From contig NC_045147.1 in NCBI RefSeq assembly GCF_008831285.2, positions 14,116,854 through 14,176,853 of the forward strand: a stretch of DNA of 60,000 nucleotides, in the 5' to 3' direction. This document shows, piece by piece, positions 48,594 through 60,000 of this stretch (position 1 is its first letter; the number at the start of each line of letters is the position of its first letter). This stretch comes from Nymphaea colorata. Its lineage: Eukaryota > Streptophyta > Magnoliopsida > Nymphaeales > Nymphaeaceae. The notes under the pieces are model-generated. The model searched no databases, had not been told where the DNA came from, and saw only the letters and a list, made by a program, of their open reading frames with translations. The translations under genes were made by a program, and so were the position numbers.

Positions 48594-50290
48594 CTGTAGG
48601 AATAGTTGCTTTTTGCGTAAATCGTTCAACGATGTAGATGTGACCTGCATGCGCAATCGTCCGGCTTCAATATGAACAAAAACCTCCAGGAAAGTTCAGA
48701 AACGGCTGTTGCCAAGCTTCATAGAGTCGAAATTTTCTTCGTCAAGGTTTAGAAAATTTGACAGCCGTCTAAGTTTGTTGAAAATTTGACAGCCGCATGC
48801 ATCTTATACAATCAGATCTTTGAAAATTTCGTGAACAACTTATCCATGCTCAAGCTCCACCGCCTACATATCTCTGTCTCCCTACTGTAAGTAATCAGCT
48901 GAACATATAAAATTCAAATCCCTTATATTAGTGCAGAAAAACATAACCTAGTTGGTCAAACCGGCAGGCTGGTGAACGAAACACGAACAACAATATTGAA
49001 CAATAATAGAGCTGGATATATAGATATATATATACGACTTTTCTTGAATTTTTTTAAAAACAAACTTGGATTCAATTGAAAGGGCAGTCGCTGGAGTCTG
49101 CCACCAATAATTTGTGGGTGGATCCTAACATTTTGTTTTTCCTTCCTTGTGTCTCAATCAACATGGGGAGGAGAATAATTACGATGACAGGGAAATTCTC
49201 CAACTTGGTGAGAAGACCTACTAACCACCAAATTTGGCAGTGGAAGGCTCTCTCTCATTTAAACCCTAATGGTGGTGGAAACCAAACCTTTGGGAATATC
49301 CCTAATGGAGGCCAAGAAAGCAACCACTTTGGTTGCTCATCAAAGCTTGTAGGACACCTTTGTCTCTTTTAGTGAAAGGAGCATATATTAAAAGGAACTT
49401 TCATGCTTCACCAAGTCAAGTAGTAGATGAGGTGAAAGTGACCCGTGATTAATTCCATCGTGATCATAGTGGTCCACCTCTTTTCATTTTTTGTTATTTT
49501 CCTTCTTTCGCAGCTTAAAAGCTTTTCCTGAATTGATTCAAAAGTTTCATACAGTTTTGACTAATGTGTCTGATTTCACATCTGTGAAATTAGATTTATT
49601 CAACGAATTTGGCTGATCGAAGTAGAAATCAAACTACCCTTTTCTTACAGCTGAATTCCCGGATGCATGAAAATGACATATTATTTGAGTATATCTCAAG
49701 TCATGGGTGTATGCATGGCATATATTTTGGTTGCGTCTCCATTCACTCAATGTAACAATTTGAAAAGTAGTGTATTTGCTTTTGTGGACTATTCTCAACC
49801 GTGGAAGCATGCACAATCACATAGCTACAAAGATTGTGGACCTTGTGAATTTTGTCATTTTAAAGAAGCAACAGCCATTGTTTAACGTTCATAAAGTTAC
49901 TTTGTGTGATTCATTTGATCATATAATAAATAAACGTGCTCGCATATATAAGATTTGTGGACTCTCTGTCCAGTTTTGGTAAGAGAAATCCTCAATTACC
50001 TCATAGCATTATGTCTGAAGCATTGCATGGGGTGATATGTTTAATCACATCTACCCGATCCATTGCATCAGAGAGTGTCTTTAATCACATCTGATCTCAA
50101 GATGGCGAGAGGGTACATACATATAACAATGATCGGACTTGTCGCATGTGCATACAGTTTCCTTTGTAGGTTACATTTTTACTTTTGTAGGCCTTGTCCT
50201 TTTAGCTTGTACCTCTGATAAGTGAAATCGTGATTCTAAAAATGAGTTTCCATAGTTGTCACCTTTCCTGGATAAAAAAAATTTCAACAC
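46490..50290. other. Intergenic DNA, no gene recognised
   Basis: Contains (TA)n at 46879-46900, the compound (CT)n(AT)n at 48503-48592, a short direct repeat GAAAATTTGACAGCCG near 48753 and 48780, and several short ORFs (95 codons at 46629, 90 at 47707, 98 at 49076) without recognisable domains. Confidence 0.5.
48503..48592. repeat. (CT)n(AT)n compound microsatellite, 90 bp
   Basis: About 23 CT units pass directly into about 21 AT units. Confidence 0.96.
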
Positions 50291-50295
50291 CATAA

Positions 50296-50425
50296 GGGGC
50301 CGTTTGGCATTAAAAACTGTATATGAGTGTTTCATGAATCTATCTCAAAATTGAGGTTTCAAGTGTTCCATGAATCTACCTTAATTTTATGGCAGATTCA
50401 TGGGACATTCATACCAAACAGCCCC
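50296..50425. mobile_element. Tourist/PIF-Harbinger-like MITE (130 bp)
   Basis: The left end is GGGGCCGTTTGGCAT. The right end complemented is GGGGCTGTTTGGTAT. TAA direct repeats flank it at 50293-50295 and 50426-50428. The interior holds related inverted segments (TTTCATGAATCTA / CAGATTCATGGGA). It has no coding capacity. Confidence 0.75.
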
Positions 50426-50429
50426 TAAA

Positions 50430-51475
50430 GTACCGGACCGACCACATTTTTAATGAATTATAAGCATTGAAGCCATCCGAAGCTTAAAGTTTGTTTAGCT
50501 TATGTGTACTTTTTTGTTCCTAACTATGGTTTTGGTGGCTACAACTTTTAAAACATGTCTGAATTTGTTGCATTTGTTTATGATTCTCTTGTCCTCAGAT
50601 CCTACATCAACTGTCGTATTACTAAGAGCCACACCGACTTATGGTGGGTTTAAGTCAAAGTTGGTGTAAGCCACTTAAGTCAACTCAGTTGTACTCAAAC
50701 CTAACTAGGCTCAGTCCCAATTTGCCGAACCTAGTCTAGGCGGGTCCACTCTACAGATCTTTTGGATGCTTCAAACTTCTCCATGTACAGTTGCCTGTGG
50801 CCAATAAGAGCATGCCTAGACTTCACCTACTTTGTGGGTCCATCAAGTTAGCTGTTAGGAGGACAAACCCATTAGTCACTGACATACCGGTCGGAGAAAC
50901 TAAATGAATATATATATGCCTAACTTAGTTTTACCAAATGCGTATTATCTTAGAAGTTGTATATTAAGGGGCTATGAATATTCTTGTGGTGGAATGCTGT
51001 TGCAAAATACTGTTTATTCTAAGACCACATTATATTAGCCTTATATTTATGTGATAAAGCAAGTTTTGTATTTTTGTTCATTAATCAATTTCTTTGTAAT
51101 GCTGTACATTGGGGGGTCTTAAACTCGTTCGTTTCTCAATGTTCTCCAAATGAGTACATGAACAAAACAAAAAACACAGAGTTTTGAGTTCACAGTTGTT
51201 TGAAGATAATGAATGACACAGCGAGATGAATGATCTGTTATTACAATGCAATCAGGTTACAATCTCTTCGATACTTGAATAAGAATATTAATTGTGAAGA
51301 ACATGAAACTGGTCATATACCGTAGCACGTTAAGTGGCAGCGTATGCATGGTCATGTAGAAGACCCTAAACCAAGTGCCTTTGCTATGGCTAGTTTTGTT
51401 AGATCAATTTGTCTTTGGTATGAGTCCGGGATTGCATGCCTTAATCTTGTTGTAAATAAGCTAAGAGTTGTTTGG
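50430..51475. other. Intergenic DNA, no gene recognised
   Basis: Nothing beyond short non-coding frames. A stretch at 50640-50745 with repeated CAACTCAG / AACCTAACTAGG-type words may be a degenerate repeat. Confidence 0.4.
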
Positions 51476-51476
51476 T

Positions 51477-51596
51477 GGCAATAACACTAAGTGAGTGTCC
51501 ATAGATTTGTTCCAAAGAATAGGGCAAATCTAGTGTTCCATGAACCGGTACAATGACAGATCCATTCGATACTCACTCAGCATCACTGCTGCCAAA
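51477..51596. mobile_element. Probable Tourist-like MITE relative (about 120 bp)
   Basis: The left end GAGTTGTTTGGTGGCAATAA and the complement of the right end GTAGAGTTTGGCAGCAGTGA form an extended imperfect inverted repeat that continues into AGTGAGT on both sides. A clean 3-bp target duplication is not evident. Confidence 0.45.
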
Positions 51597-51799
51597 CTCT
51601 ACAAGTATACATAGTATAAGGACTTCACCACTTTTATGTTCCATACGAAACTCAACTCAAGACCATTCTCAATGTATTATTTAGATAATTCATATCCAGT
51701 CACTTAATTTGCAACTATTGCATGGGAAGTCATGACAACAGCAATGTCCCCTAACAAAAGATCCTTTAAAAAAAGTTTGTAGATATGATCCATTTGGAC

Positions 51800-52042
51800 C
51801 ATAGTTAGCAAATTCGCCAGCCTGACTCGAGAATTGCTCAAGTCAACTCGAAAATTTTGACCGCCAACAAATCCAGCCATGAGTCAATGTTTGGCCTGTC
51901 TTGCCCTCGACTCGACCGATTAAGCTGCTGTGACTTACATTATCATTATTTGAACACTCGACCGAGTCGATGAGTCGAGTCACCGAATCGACTGTGTCAA
52001 TTATAGACGATCCAAGTCCGAGTCGCTGGTTTGCTAACTATG
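51800..52042. mobile_element. hAT-like MITE (243 bp), structurally intact
   Basis: A perfect 13-bp terminal inverted repeat, CATAGTTAGCAAA (51800-51812 and complement 52030-52042), is flanked by a perfect 8-bp duplication ATTTGGAC (51792-51799 and 52043-52050). The interior is rich in ACTCGAC / GAGTCGA words and has no ORF. Size, ends and duplication length fit a non-autonomous hAT transposon. Confidence 0.85.
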
Positions 52043-52239
52043 ATTTGGACTAAGAATGCCAATGATTTTGAAGTCATGATGAATTTATCCCCTGCCAAAT
52101 TAGACTTAATCTGACCCAGATCAAATTCAAATTCCCCTCTTTTTATCGAATTCAAAACCCTCACACGATCTGACATTTGCATGCAATCAAGTTGTATTTT
52201 TACTGAATCCGAGTTGGAATATCCAACTCAAACGGTGAT

Positions 52240-52740
52240 TGTGTTTTAACCGGAGGGTCAAAAATGTCACAACGGGAACAGCCGCGGGAACAGTGCCGGC
52301 TTTGTCCCGTAGAGGGCAAGTTGCTCGACGTCCGTGGGCCCCGCAGATCGAATGCGTGGTTGCAATTGGCAAGAGAGGAATCTGGCGAAAGCAAAGGTGG
52401 GCCCCGCACTCCTTATCCCCCCCTTCTCTCTCTCTCAGAAAGGGACGTCAAATTATTGGTCCCAGAAAAGATTTTCTTTTCTCGAAAAGAGGGAGAAGAA
52501 AATCATTTAATGGGGGAAAAGGTCGGCTTTTAAAAAATATTATGAGGAAAAAGAAATATTAAATTCGAACGAGAGGACAGGAGGTGGGCCCGCACGGTAG
52601 GTGACACGTCAGCAACAGTTGCCTCACCCCCCGCTTCCGTTGGAGTTGGCTTTGGACCATTCTCCCTCGTCCACGTGGTCACATCGTCCACATCTTTTCC
52701 GATGACGTCAGCGCAGAATGGGGTCTCCTTTTTTATCATT
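52240..52740. promoter_or_regulatory. Orphan promoter-like GC-rich segment with ACGT elements
   Basis: The GC-rich block carries several GTGGGCCC/TGGGCC words (near 52337, 52397, 52584) and three ACGT-core sites: TGACACGTCA (52602-52611), CCACGTGG (52671-52678) and TGACGTCA (52703-52710). These are typical targets of plant TCP and bZIP/bHLH factors. Frames of 69-107 codons on both strands show no domain. No gene begins nearby on either strand, so it may be a relic or drive a non-coding RNA. Confidence 0.35.
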
Positions 52741-55700
52741 TTATATTTTAAAAAAAATAAAAGTTTTATAAATTAATAATATATAATATCAGCTATATTT
52801 TTATGTCATAACTCATCCGCATGGGGCCCGGTGGGGTCGGCCAGTCTAGGTCGATCCAGATTCATTTAATCTGATAGTTGTTTATTGTGATTTGATATTA
52901 TTGGCCCAAGTGGCTTCTAAAATTCTTTCATTCAACCACCTAGTTCTTGTACAATTTAGGTTCGGTTTAACCAAAGAAACCAAGACTTACTTTACTTGAG
53001 CATAGAACGCCTTGTGTTGTGTTGTCTTGTCTTCATAAGTTGATGGTAATATTAAAAATGCTAGGTAATAATATGTACATAGTTTCCTAAAGGTTTCCGA
53101 TTGTTAGATACAATAAGGCATCAAGTCATAGCTTTTACAAAAAACAAAAAAAGAATGGAACCAGTAGTCAACAGGGAAAGAGAGGCCGGGATATAAAACT
53201 GCATTGAGGGAACTGAAATATCCCGAGTTGTAAGTTGTTAATGATAATATATGTTTGCTTAATTTGTCCTGAAATCTCATTCGGGTTTGCATTTGAAAAG
53301 AATATAGGAAATGATATATATATATATATATATCTGAACTTTTAAATGCAATCCGATATATGCTAGAGAAACTGATTTTGCAATTCGATTCAAGAAATTA
53401 ATGCAGCTTTTTCTTATCTAATGCCAGCAAAATCCAGCATGAAGTGAAGGTTTCCACGTTACTGCAGTCGATCATCTTTCCACCGTCGGAATTTAGTTGC
53501 ACATGCCTGCTCCCCATATTTTACTCTTCCATGAACCTTCTTTTTTTTCTCTCTCTCTCTCTCTCTCCCTCTGTGTGTGTGTGGGGGCTTAATGTCTTTA
53601 TTTATGACCACAAAGTGGCCTATGCTGAAGTTTATACACACACACACACACACAAAATATGTCTATATTGCAGACAACCAAAGCTCCAGCAGTGGTTTGC
53701 AGTCAGGAATTCACTTCTCGGGCTACGGCTGGCATTGGACTGCATCCATATTGAAAACCATGTAAATAAGAGCATGTTACAGAATTACCTCGTGGAGTTT
53801 ATATGCTTTGTTCCATACAATGAAAATTCAATATGATCCGTGTTTGTTGTTGTAATGTTTCACATGTATTATTGTGTTCAACGTCCAAACTTTCTTACCA
53901 TTATAGCCGGTATTGTCGCCAGAATATTTTCCACTAAAGGCGTGAGTTTATAAGCAAAGGCAACATGATCCCCAGTTGGCACCTTATGATTAAGCTTATT
54001 TTATAAGTTCCCTACTAATAAACTGCCGGCAGATGTATAACAAAACCTAGATATATTATTTCAGAGAGAGAGAGAGAGAGAGAGATTTTAAATTATGTGT
54101 ACTTGTTGGAATCGCCATAAAAATCAGCTTATCATGAAGAGTCCAACAATTCGCTGCAATTTTCTGTTGCAGATACGATTCCCTTATTCCCACTAAGCCG
54201 CCATTTTTCTAAGATGAGAAAGCACCAACCATTTGTTAATCTTCTGTCACTTTTATCCTTTTGTGTTGAATGGATGACAACCATGTTGCCGCCGTGAAGC
54301 TTTACTGATGATTTTTAATTTGGGTCTTACAAATAAGTAAAGTTCATGAATCAACCATTGGCGGCTAGCTAAAACAAATTGCTAATCGAGTTTAATTGGG
54401 CCCAGATCTCTCAATAAATTAACTCTCCTTACCAGTTACCACCTAACGTTCACGTTATATTTTTTTTCGTGTTTGATCGTATTTTTTTATATAAAAATGG
54501 AGAAAAAACGCCAGATGATGCCGTGCCAAGAAGGTATCATCTACTCTCAGGATACGACTATATTCTTCTACTCTAGAAATCCTGTTAATCGTTTAAGAAA
54601 TTCAAAAAAAAAATTAAAAAACATCTTGTGGTATTGAAAACAAATGTTTTTTTTCTCATGAAGCAATTGCGTGCCTTTAGTTTTTATAGTTCTTATTGAT
54701 TTATTTTGTTTTAAAAAAAAATCACATAAATATCTGACGAAGTCCTTTTTCTCTCAAGAGAACATGAACTAAGCATTTTAATGATTTCTTGAAAGCATGG
54801 AAATCTCATAGATGAACTGCTACGATTTGAAATTCAGCAACAAAAAAAAGGACTACATCTTCTATATTATTGGATTCACAACTAACGGTTGCTGCTTATA
54901 GGGCAGACCTATCTGCAGCCAGGACACTATTTAAATAGGAAGAGACACATAAATTATAGAAATAGACACGGGACTTCACTATGTACTGTTTATTAGGTGC
55001 ATCATGCATTATCTTCACCTGTTCACAACATTAAATTGTGGTGAATATGTGCCCAACCTGAGCTTTTTATTGTATTTTTTATCCCTCCATCAGACAGGTC
55101 CTTCATAATGAAGTTCCAGTCTTGCTTCAGTTTTTCCGTAGTACTGGCTGTCTTTGAGAATAGCAGTCAGAGTTCACCCTCAATTAATTTAAAAAAAAAG
55201 AACATTTTTTAGTAGTGAATGCGGAAATCATGATGGAATTAATAGATCATTTTTGGCATTTTAGTAGTTTGTAAGACCCTGAACCTGATTACTTTAGCTT
55301 TGTTTCTAAACAACAGTAAACTCCAAGAAGTTTATTGTAGTTTTTCTCTCGCCAAATGTCAATACAGTCGTTTGAGGGAAAGGCAGTTACTATGAAATAT
55401 AATTATGAACGTGATCAGAAGCAACAGGAGAAATTTTGGATACTACTTTAGTCGGGAGAACTATTTTCTTTTGTTTTTTCACATAACGTCAACTCCAATC
55501 AGTCATTCTTTGTAGCGTTAAAGCGATGCATTCTCGAGCAGCCCATGAAGATATAATTTTGTTCACTACAGTACTAGAAATAGTTAAAGTCCGCTCAATG
55601 CTCGAACTCGATCACTATGATTCATGCCTCAACTAGATCTGAATGCCCATGAAAGATTTAAAGAATGGCATCGAGTGGAAAGATGGTCGAGCACGGATCG

Positions 55701-57626
55701 GGTTTATCACGATGGAACCTACTACCGATATTCCCTTTAATGGCAAACAAATCTTGGTGTGTTCCTTTTCATGTAGACATAGAGATAGTTCAGGCGCCGA
55801 ACTGAGTTAATCAATCCAATCTGGTGTCATCTCAAGTAGGATTTGGCTTCAGATATGATCTTCTGAAGCAAAACCGTCCGACTGACCGATCAAGCTTGTA
55901 CTCAGATTTGAATTTTTCAGATTCAGACTCACTGCACAACTACTGCATACAAAATTTGATTACTAATAGCATATGAAATCCTGCCTTTTTTTTTATTAAA
56001 TCCAACTAATTAGATTCCTCATTGGTAGTTGAACAAGTTGGATCCTATTTGTGCATCAATACATGCAGGGTCCATATGGCCAATTTTTCAGTAGAATTAG
56101 GAACTTGGGTATAGGTCAGAAGTAGACTGGCATGAACATCTTTAATGGCAGCCTGGTTTTCTAATGTGAGAAAGGCAAGGTCAGAGGCAAACATTTCTTG
56201 TGTTGGTGATAAAGGAAAAATAAAACTATTTTACTTCTTGTTATGTCATGTGAAAGATTTCAGACAGAAGAGATATATTTAACTTTTCTTGTTATACCCT
56301 GGTTGTCCTTGAGTGTCAACCCCTAATTGGCTACTCTTCTGCAGTACCAAGAAATCTATCCATGGCATCGCCACGAAAGAAGGGTGACTTCCACTGTTCA
56401 GCTGTCTGCTCATGTGGTCTTCCCACTTCCTGCAGGTGCGTCCCACTTAAAATGTGCAAATGGTCTTCTGCAGATGGTCTTATATAAAAGGAACCCACTT
56501 CAAAGGTGGGTTCAGTCGACATTTAGCAAGGCGCACCAGCACATTTGTGGAGTTTTTACAGGATGGGAGAGTATTATTCAGGTTCTCTTGTATCTCACAG
56601 GAGAAGCAAGTATAAAATTCTAGTTTCAAACCCAAATGGTAACTGATCGAGCAAAAAAATAAGGTCAACAAATGCACGTTTTTCATTTCATGCCAGCAGA
56701 AGTCTATGAACTTCTAAGCTTAAGAACTCTGAATCTGCAAAATCAGCACCACATAATTTTAATTTCCTTTCAGAACTGCAATAGAAGTATATGCTCATTT
56801 CATTGATTGAGTGGGTGCTTCGCTTTTAAACGAATTTTGAGTCTGTGCAACTTGGTCTTATTGATCTTTTAATACCCATTCTCTCATTCTAGAGCTACCA
56901 TCCTTATTTTGAAACCACAGCAGCAATGATGCATCACAGGCAATAAGTCGCCTTCAAGAGTCTGCAGACTGACAATGCTTGTCAGAAGGCATGTTAGTCG
57001 TAAAATCACACCAGAAAATAGTGCTGTCACAATATTGCAGCTAGCAGCTGCATCAACCAGGCCAGGCTTTGACGTCACTCAACCACACTGTACTACTGAC
57101 AGAGAAGCCAACATTGCTCTGCACCAACTAGTGCAGACATGCTCTGAAGTTCCAACTGCATCAAAATAATGGAAACCTGTGCTGGGCCAGCACAGTCCCA
57201 TGCTGTGTTCATTACAATCTCTGGTTGGACAGAGCCAAAGGGGGTTCACGCTTGCAGTTAGCAAAAACTGTGGCCTCGAAATTGGTGTCATTCCTATGTC
57301 CACTGTAAATGTGGCCTTGAAAATGGTGTCACTCTAATGCTGTCCATTCGTTTTCCCAGTCCTTCAAATGAAGAACCAACAGAGAAAACAGAATGCCAGT
57401 CTCCCTATCTCGCTCCCCACAGAACACTTCCTTTTTACAGGTATTGCATTGGGAATATCAAAGGAAATGCATTTATATTGTGTATTGAAGACGGACGACA
57501 TGATCGGACCAGTGCTTCAGTATCAAATTTATTATTAGCCAGCTATCCAACACGAAAACAGTGTATGGGTTTACCATTTGGATACCAAAATGGAATCAGA
57601 ATAAACCAATAATAAAAATGCGGTGG

Positions 57627-57690
57627 TCCTTAAGGGATTGGTGCAATGAAGGGAACAAGGGCAAATAGGCGACCAGTCTTTCTTTAGGGT
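57627..57690 (+). mobile_element. SINE-like 5' fragment
   Basis: TCCTTAAGGGATTGGTGCAATG parallels TCCTTAAGGGGTTTGGCGCAATG-type sequence of the 25893 copy, including the A-box position (57638-57653). Downstream, AGGCGACCAGTC resembles the AGGCGGCTGGTC / GGGCGGCTAGTT segment of other copies. The B box is lost. Confidence 0.4.
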
Positions 57691-58689
57691 GTGCTATAAA
57701 AATGAAGACGTGAAGATACTGATATGCAAGTTGAGCTATAGCGAAACGTTATTCCTAAAGCAAGACTAGGACTATTGGGCACTAGGAAAGGACTCTTCCT
57801 GTTACATAGTAGGATGAAATATTTCATCCTGCTCAACGAACAATAATGTGGAACGGAAACATTCTTTTGTGGACGTGATTAAGGTTAGCAGTAAATGTGC
57901 CTCATTATACTGAAATGAATATCAACCCACAAAAGAGATGGGCTTTAAGCCTAGCAGGGTCCCCAAAGATGGGTCTTAGTTCCACTAGCCTAGACTGGTC
58001 CTAGCTAGTCTCCACATGGTAAACTTGGCTGGCATACCCTGGCGAGCCAGCCGGCCTGCCGGCCGGAAAATTCAACCAGACAACCTCATTGTTCAGCACT
58101 TTTGCAAAATCAATAAATTCTGCTTTACTTGTATGTTTAATGTGGTCAATGGAAGCTTCTTCCTATTAAATGAACTGTGGACTGGGATTCTTCGTCTCAA
58201 CTCTGGTAATGGAAAGTCCAAACAAATATTTGTTCTGGCTCAGCTCTTTCTCCGGCCCTACCACATTCGAGCTCAGTAGGTAGACCCATCCTTCACTTGC
58301 GCATGGTGATCTCGATCATCTTTGCTGTGCTTCGCGAACTTACTTGGTTCTAACAGTATCTAACTGTGTGCTAGCTTCTGCACTTCAGTAGAATTTTTTT
58401 TCTCAAGTTTAACCAATGCAATTGTTGTGTCTTATATCGACCAATTCTTGGGTTGGAGAGATGTTAGTAGGTCTTGTGGAGATTCGAAAATCAAACTGTC
58501 ACAGGATCTATAGTTTTATAGCATTAAAATTAAAAACTTTCTTTCAGTGGTATGTCCTTGAGATAAAATTTTATATTCATTATGAACGATTTGAAGTTTT
58601 GAAATTTGTCTCTGTTTTGGAAATGCAGAGACTAAGAGATGGGACTGGGGATGTTTATCACAGGTCAAATGGAAATCAGGTTCACCCTT

Positions 58690-58880
58690 TATGATATGCG
58701 ATTTATGAAAAGCAGCCAAATTCGGTCCAAAATTCCGATATAAACTTAAAAATCGGATTCAGATTGTGAAATCGGATTTCATGTTCGGATCAGTCTTCGT
58801 TTATTCAAATCTGAATTTCCAAAAAAGCGGATACAGTTAAGGGTATGTCCGATTTGAATCTGATCCGTTGACATCCCTAG
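58690..58880. mobile_element. Degenerate hAT-like end, GATCCGATTTGAATC family
   Basis: The complement of the right edge reads CTAGGGATGTCAACGGATCA, a typical plant hAT terminus, followed by repeated GATTCAAATCGGA-type words. A matching left terminus was not found. Confidence 0.45.
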
Positions 58881-59325
58881 TCATCAACATTAATAATCTA
58901 TTGAATGCATATGGTTGTTAAAACCTTAGCTGCTTACCCACTCATATTGTAAAGCATACTCAGGTTTTGCTTCAAGGAAAAGAACATAGAAACTTGTAAG
59001 TTTTGCAACCATGACTGCCACTTTGAGCTTGGCCATCTTCATGAATATCCAATTTTAGAATCGGTTAAACCATTTTGCCTATATAAAGGAAAGTAGATTG
59101 CTTCAAATCTTGTGGAAGTGATCAAATTGAACAGGCTAAGTTCAATCATTGACTCAAATTAAACAAAATCACACGCTTAATCTTCCTTTTGCCCTTTCTT
59201 CCTTCTTTCTCTTAATGGCACTTGATATTGATATTAGTGAAATACGTGCAGGTTTCAAACTTGTATACCGTCCAGTCTGCCCGAACAGGGAGCCTGTCTG
59301 GTAAGCAAACATGATCTCACGTGGG

Positions 59326-59515
59326 CAGGGGCGGAGCCAAGGTAGGGCCCGCATAGGCTTGGGCCCCACCTCAATTTTTTTTTAATTTACATGTACATTT
59401 TAAAAAATTTCACTTATTATATATAAAAATTTTGAAAACTGAAACTTGGGCCCTAGTCAAAATTTAGAAACTTTAATTTGGTCTGTTTCATGAAAATTTT
59501 CTGACTCCGCCCTTG
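59326..59515. mobile_element. CAGGGGCGGAGCC-family hAT-like element (190 bp)
   Basis: The left end is CAGGGGCGGAGCCAAGG. The complement of the right end is CAAGGGCGGAGTCAG. Flanking octamers CACGTGGG (59318-59325) and CGTGTGAG (59516-59523) match at 5 of 8, all differences being transitions. The AT-rich interior has no ORF. It is the best-preserved copy of this family in the window. Confidence 0.6.
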
Positions 59516-59805
59516 CGTGTGAGGTATCGAACAAGAAGGAACCCCATCACCTGCCACTCATTCTATGGGAGGAAAAACCCTGATTTTAATGGATGGTAAA
59601 ATCATCCATTTAAGCGGGGTTGGAGCTAGAAATTTTTGTTTAAGGAGTACTAATTCAAAAAAAAATAGACATAATAAAATGATAGAGGTGCCTCGACCGG
59701 ATAATTAAAGGTCACCAATGTATGAATTGGTAAATGAGGGGAGACCACCAATGTGAAATTAAATGAAAATTGTGAAGTTGTATAGGCAACTGCCCACACA
59801 AGCCT

Positions 59806-59855
59806 ACATGTGGTTTGCCCCTGATTATGCCCACATGTGGTTTGCCCCTGATTAT
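59806..59855. repeat. 27-bp-period tandem duplication
   Basis: ACATGTGGTTTGCCCCTGAT-TAT occurs at 59806-59828 and again at 59833-59855, separated by GCCC. The TTTGCCCCTG part resembles the end of a CAGGGGC-type element whose other end may be at about 59614 (CGGGGTTGGAGCTAG). Confidence 0.85.
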
Positions 59856-60000
59856 CAAGTTCGAGACTGATTGATTGGAGTTCGATCTGAAATTACCACT
59901 AGCACCCGATTTGCCATTCATGTGAGGAACAGAAAAAGGAAATTTGTTGAGCTTAAGAGGGGCATTGACTACTTTAGATTTCAGATCTATAGGTCGGTCA

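Larger units (their letters stand above)
52741..59320. other. Intergenic DNA, no gene recognised
   Basis: Contains an AT-rich tract with GGGGCCCGGTGGGG near 52824 (possible relative of the 40386 repeat), (TA)n at 53311-53332, CT/GT and CA tracts at 53550-53655, and (GA)n at 54063-54086. There is also a SINE-like head at 57627-57690 and a GATCCGATTT-type hAT-like end at 58690-58880. Frames such as 56327-56623, 57337-57612 and 58416-58694 show no domain or convincing splice structure. Confidence 0.45.

Noticed and set aside
53444-53836. A 130-codon open frame.
   Set aside because: It is carried through CT, GT and CA microsatellites and has no domain.
56327-56623. A 98-codon frame with possible GT-AG sites (GCAGGTGCGT near 56433), considered as a gene exon.
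   Set aside because: No family resemblance and no partner exons could be linked; left unannotated.

Overview
This is a nuclear segment from a flowering plant. The evidence is GT-AG introns, two plant protein families, very long AT-rich intergenic stretches, many (TA)n, (GA)n and (CA)n microsatellites, and short non-autonomous DNA transposons. I cannot name the species from sequence alone. No organellar, viral, bacterial or CRISPR sequence was recognised.

Only two protein-coding genes can be supported. On the minus strand at the left edge lies the 5' two-fifths of a sphingoid long-chain-base kinase (LCBK1-like). Its coding exons lie at 4006-3581, 3475-3110, 2468-2375, 2241-2204 and 1485-1339. 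An inferred 5'-UTR exon and promoter lie at about 5876-6455, and the rest of the gene is beyond base 1. On the plus strand at 31.5-36.3 kb lies a complete three-exon GT-2/GTL1-type trihelix transcription factor of 727 residues (exons 32703-33139, 33811-35290, 35677-35943). It has a long pyrimidine-rich leader containing a 59-codon upstream ORF.

About 25 kb (6.5-31.5 kb) and 24 kb (36.6-60 kb) are gene-free as far as I can see. They hold microsatellites and a diverse set of non-autonomous transposons. There are hAT-like MITEs (362-734 and 51800-52042, each with perfect 8-bp target duplications). A 'CAGGGGCGGAGCC' hAT-like family lies at 20140-20281, 44163-44284, 46291-46477 and 59326-59515. 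A GC-ended, AT-cored family lies at about 40386-40670 and 45600-45780. Tourist/PIF-Harbinger-like MITEs with 3-bp TTA/TAA duplications lie at 39547-39759 and 50296-50425, with relatives. There is also a tRNA-derived SINE-like family (14540-14705, 25893-26145, 26625-26790, and 5' pieces at 42594 and 57627). Several young tandem duplications and a striking 27-bp-stem hairpin at 8035-8100 complete the picture.

The two genes show no operon-like or pathway link. One acts in sphingolipid signalling, the other in nuclear transcription control. I found no novel multi-gene system. The most checkable novelties are the hairpin, the uORF, the SINE family and the structurally intact MITEs.
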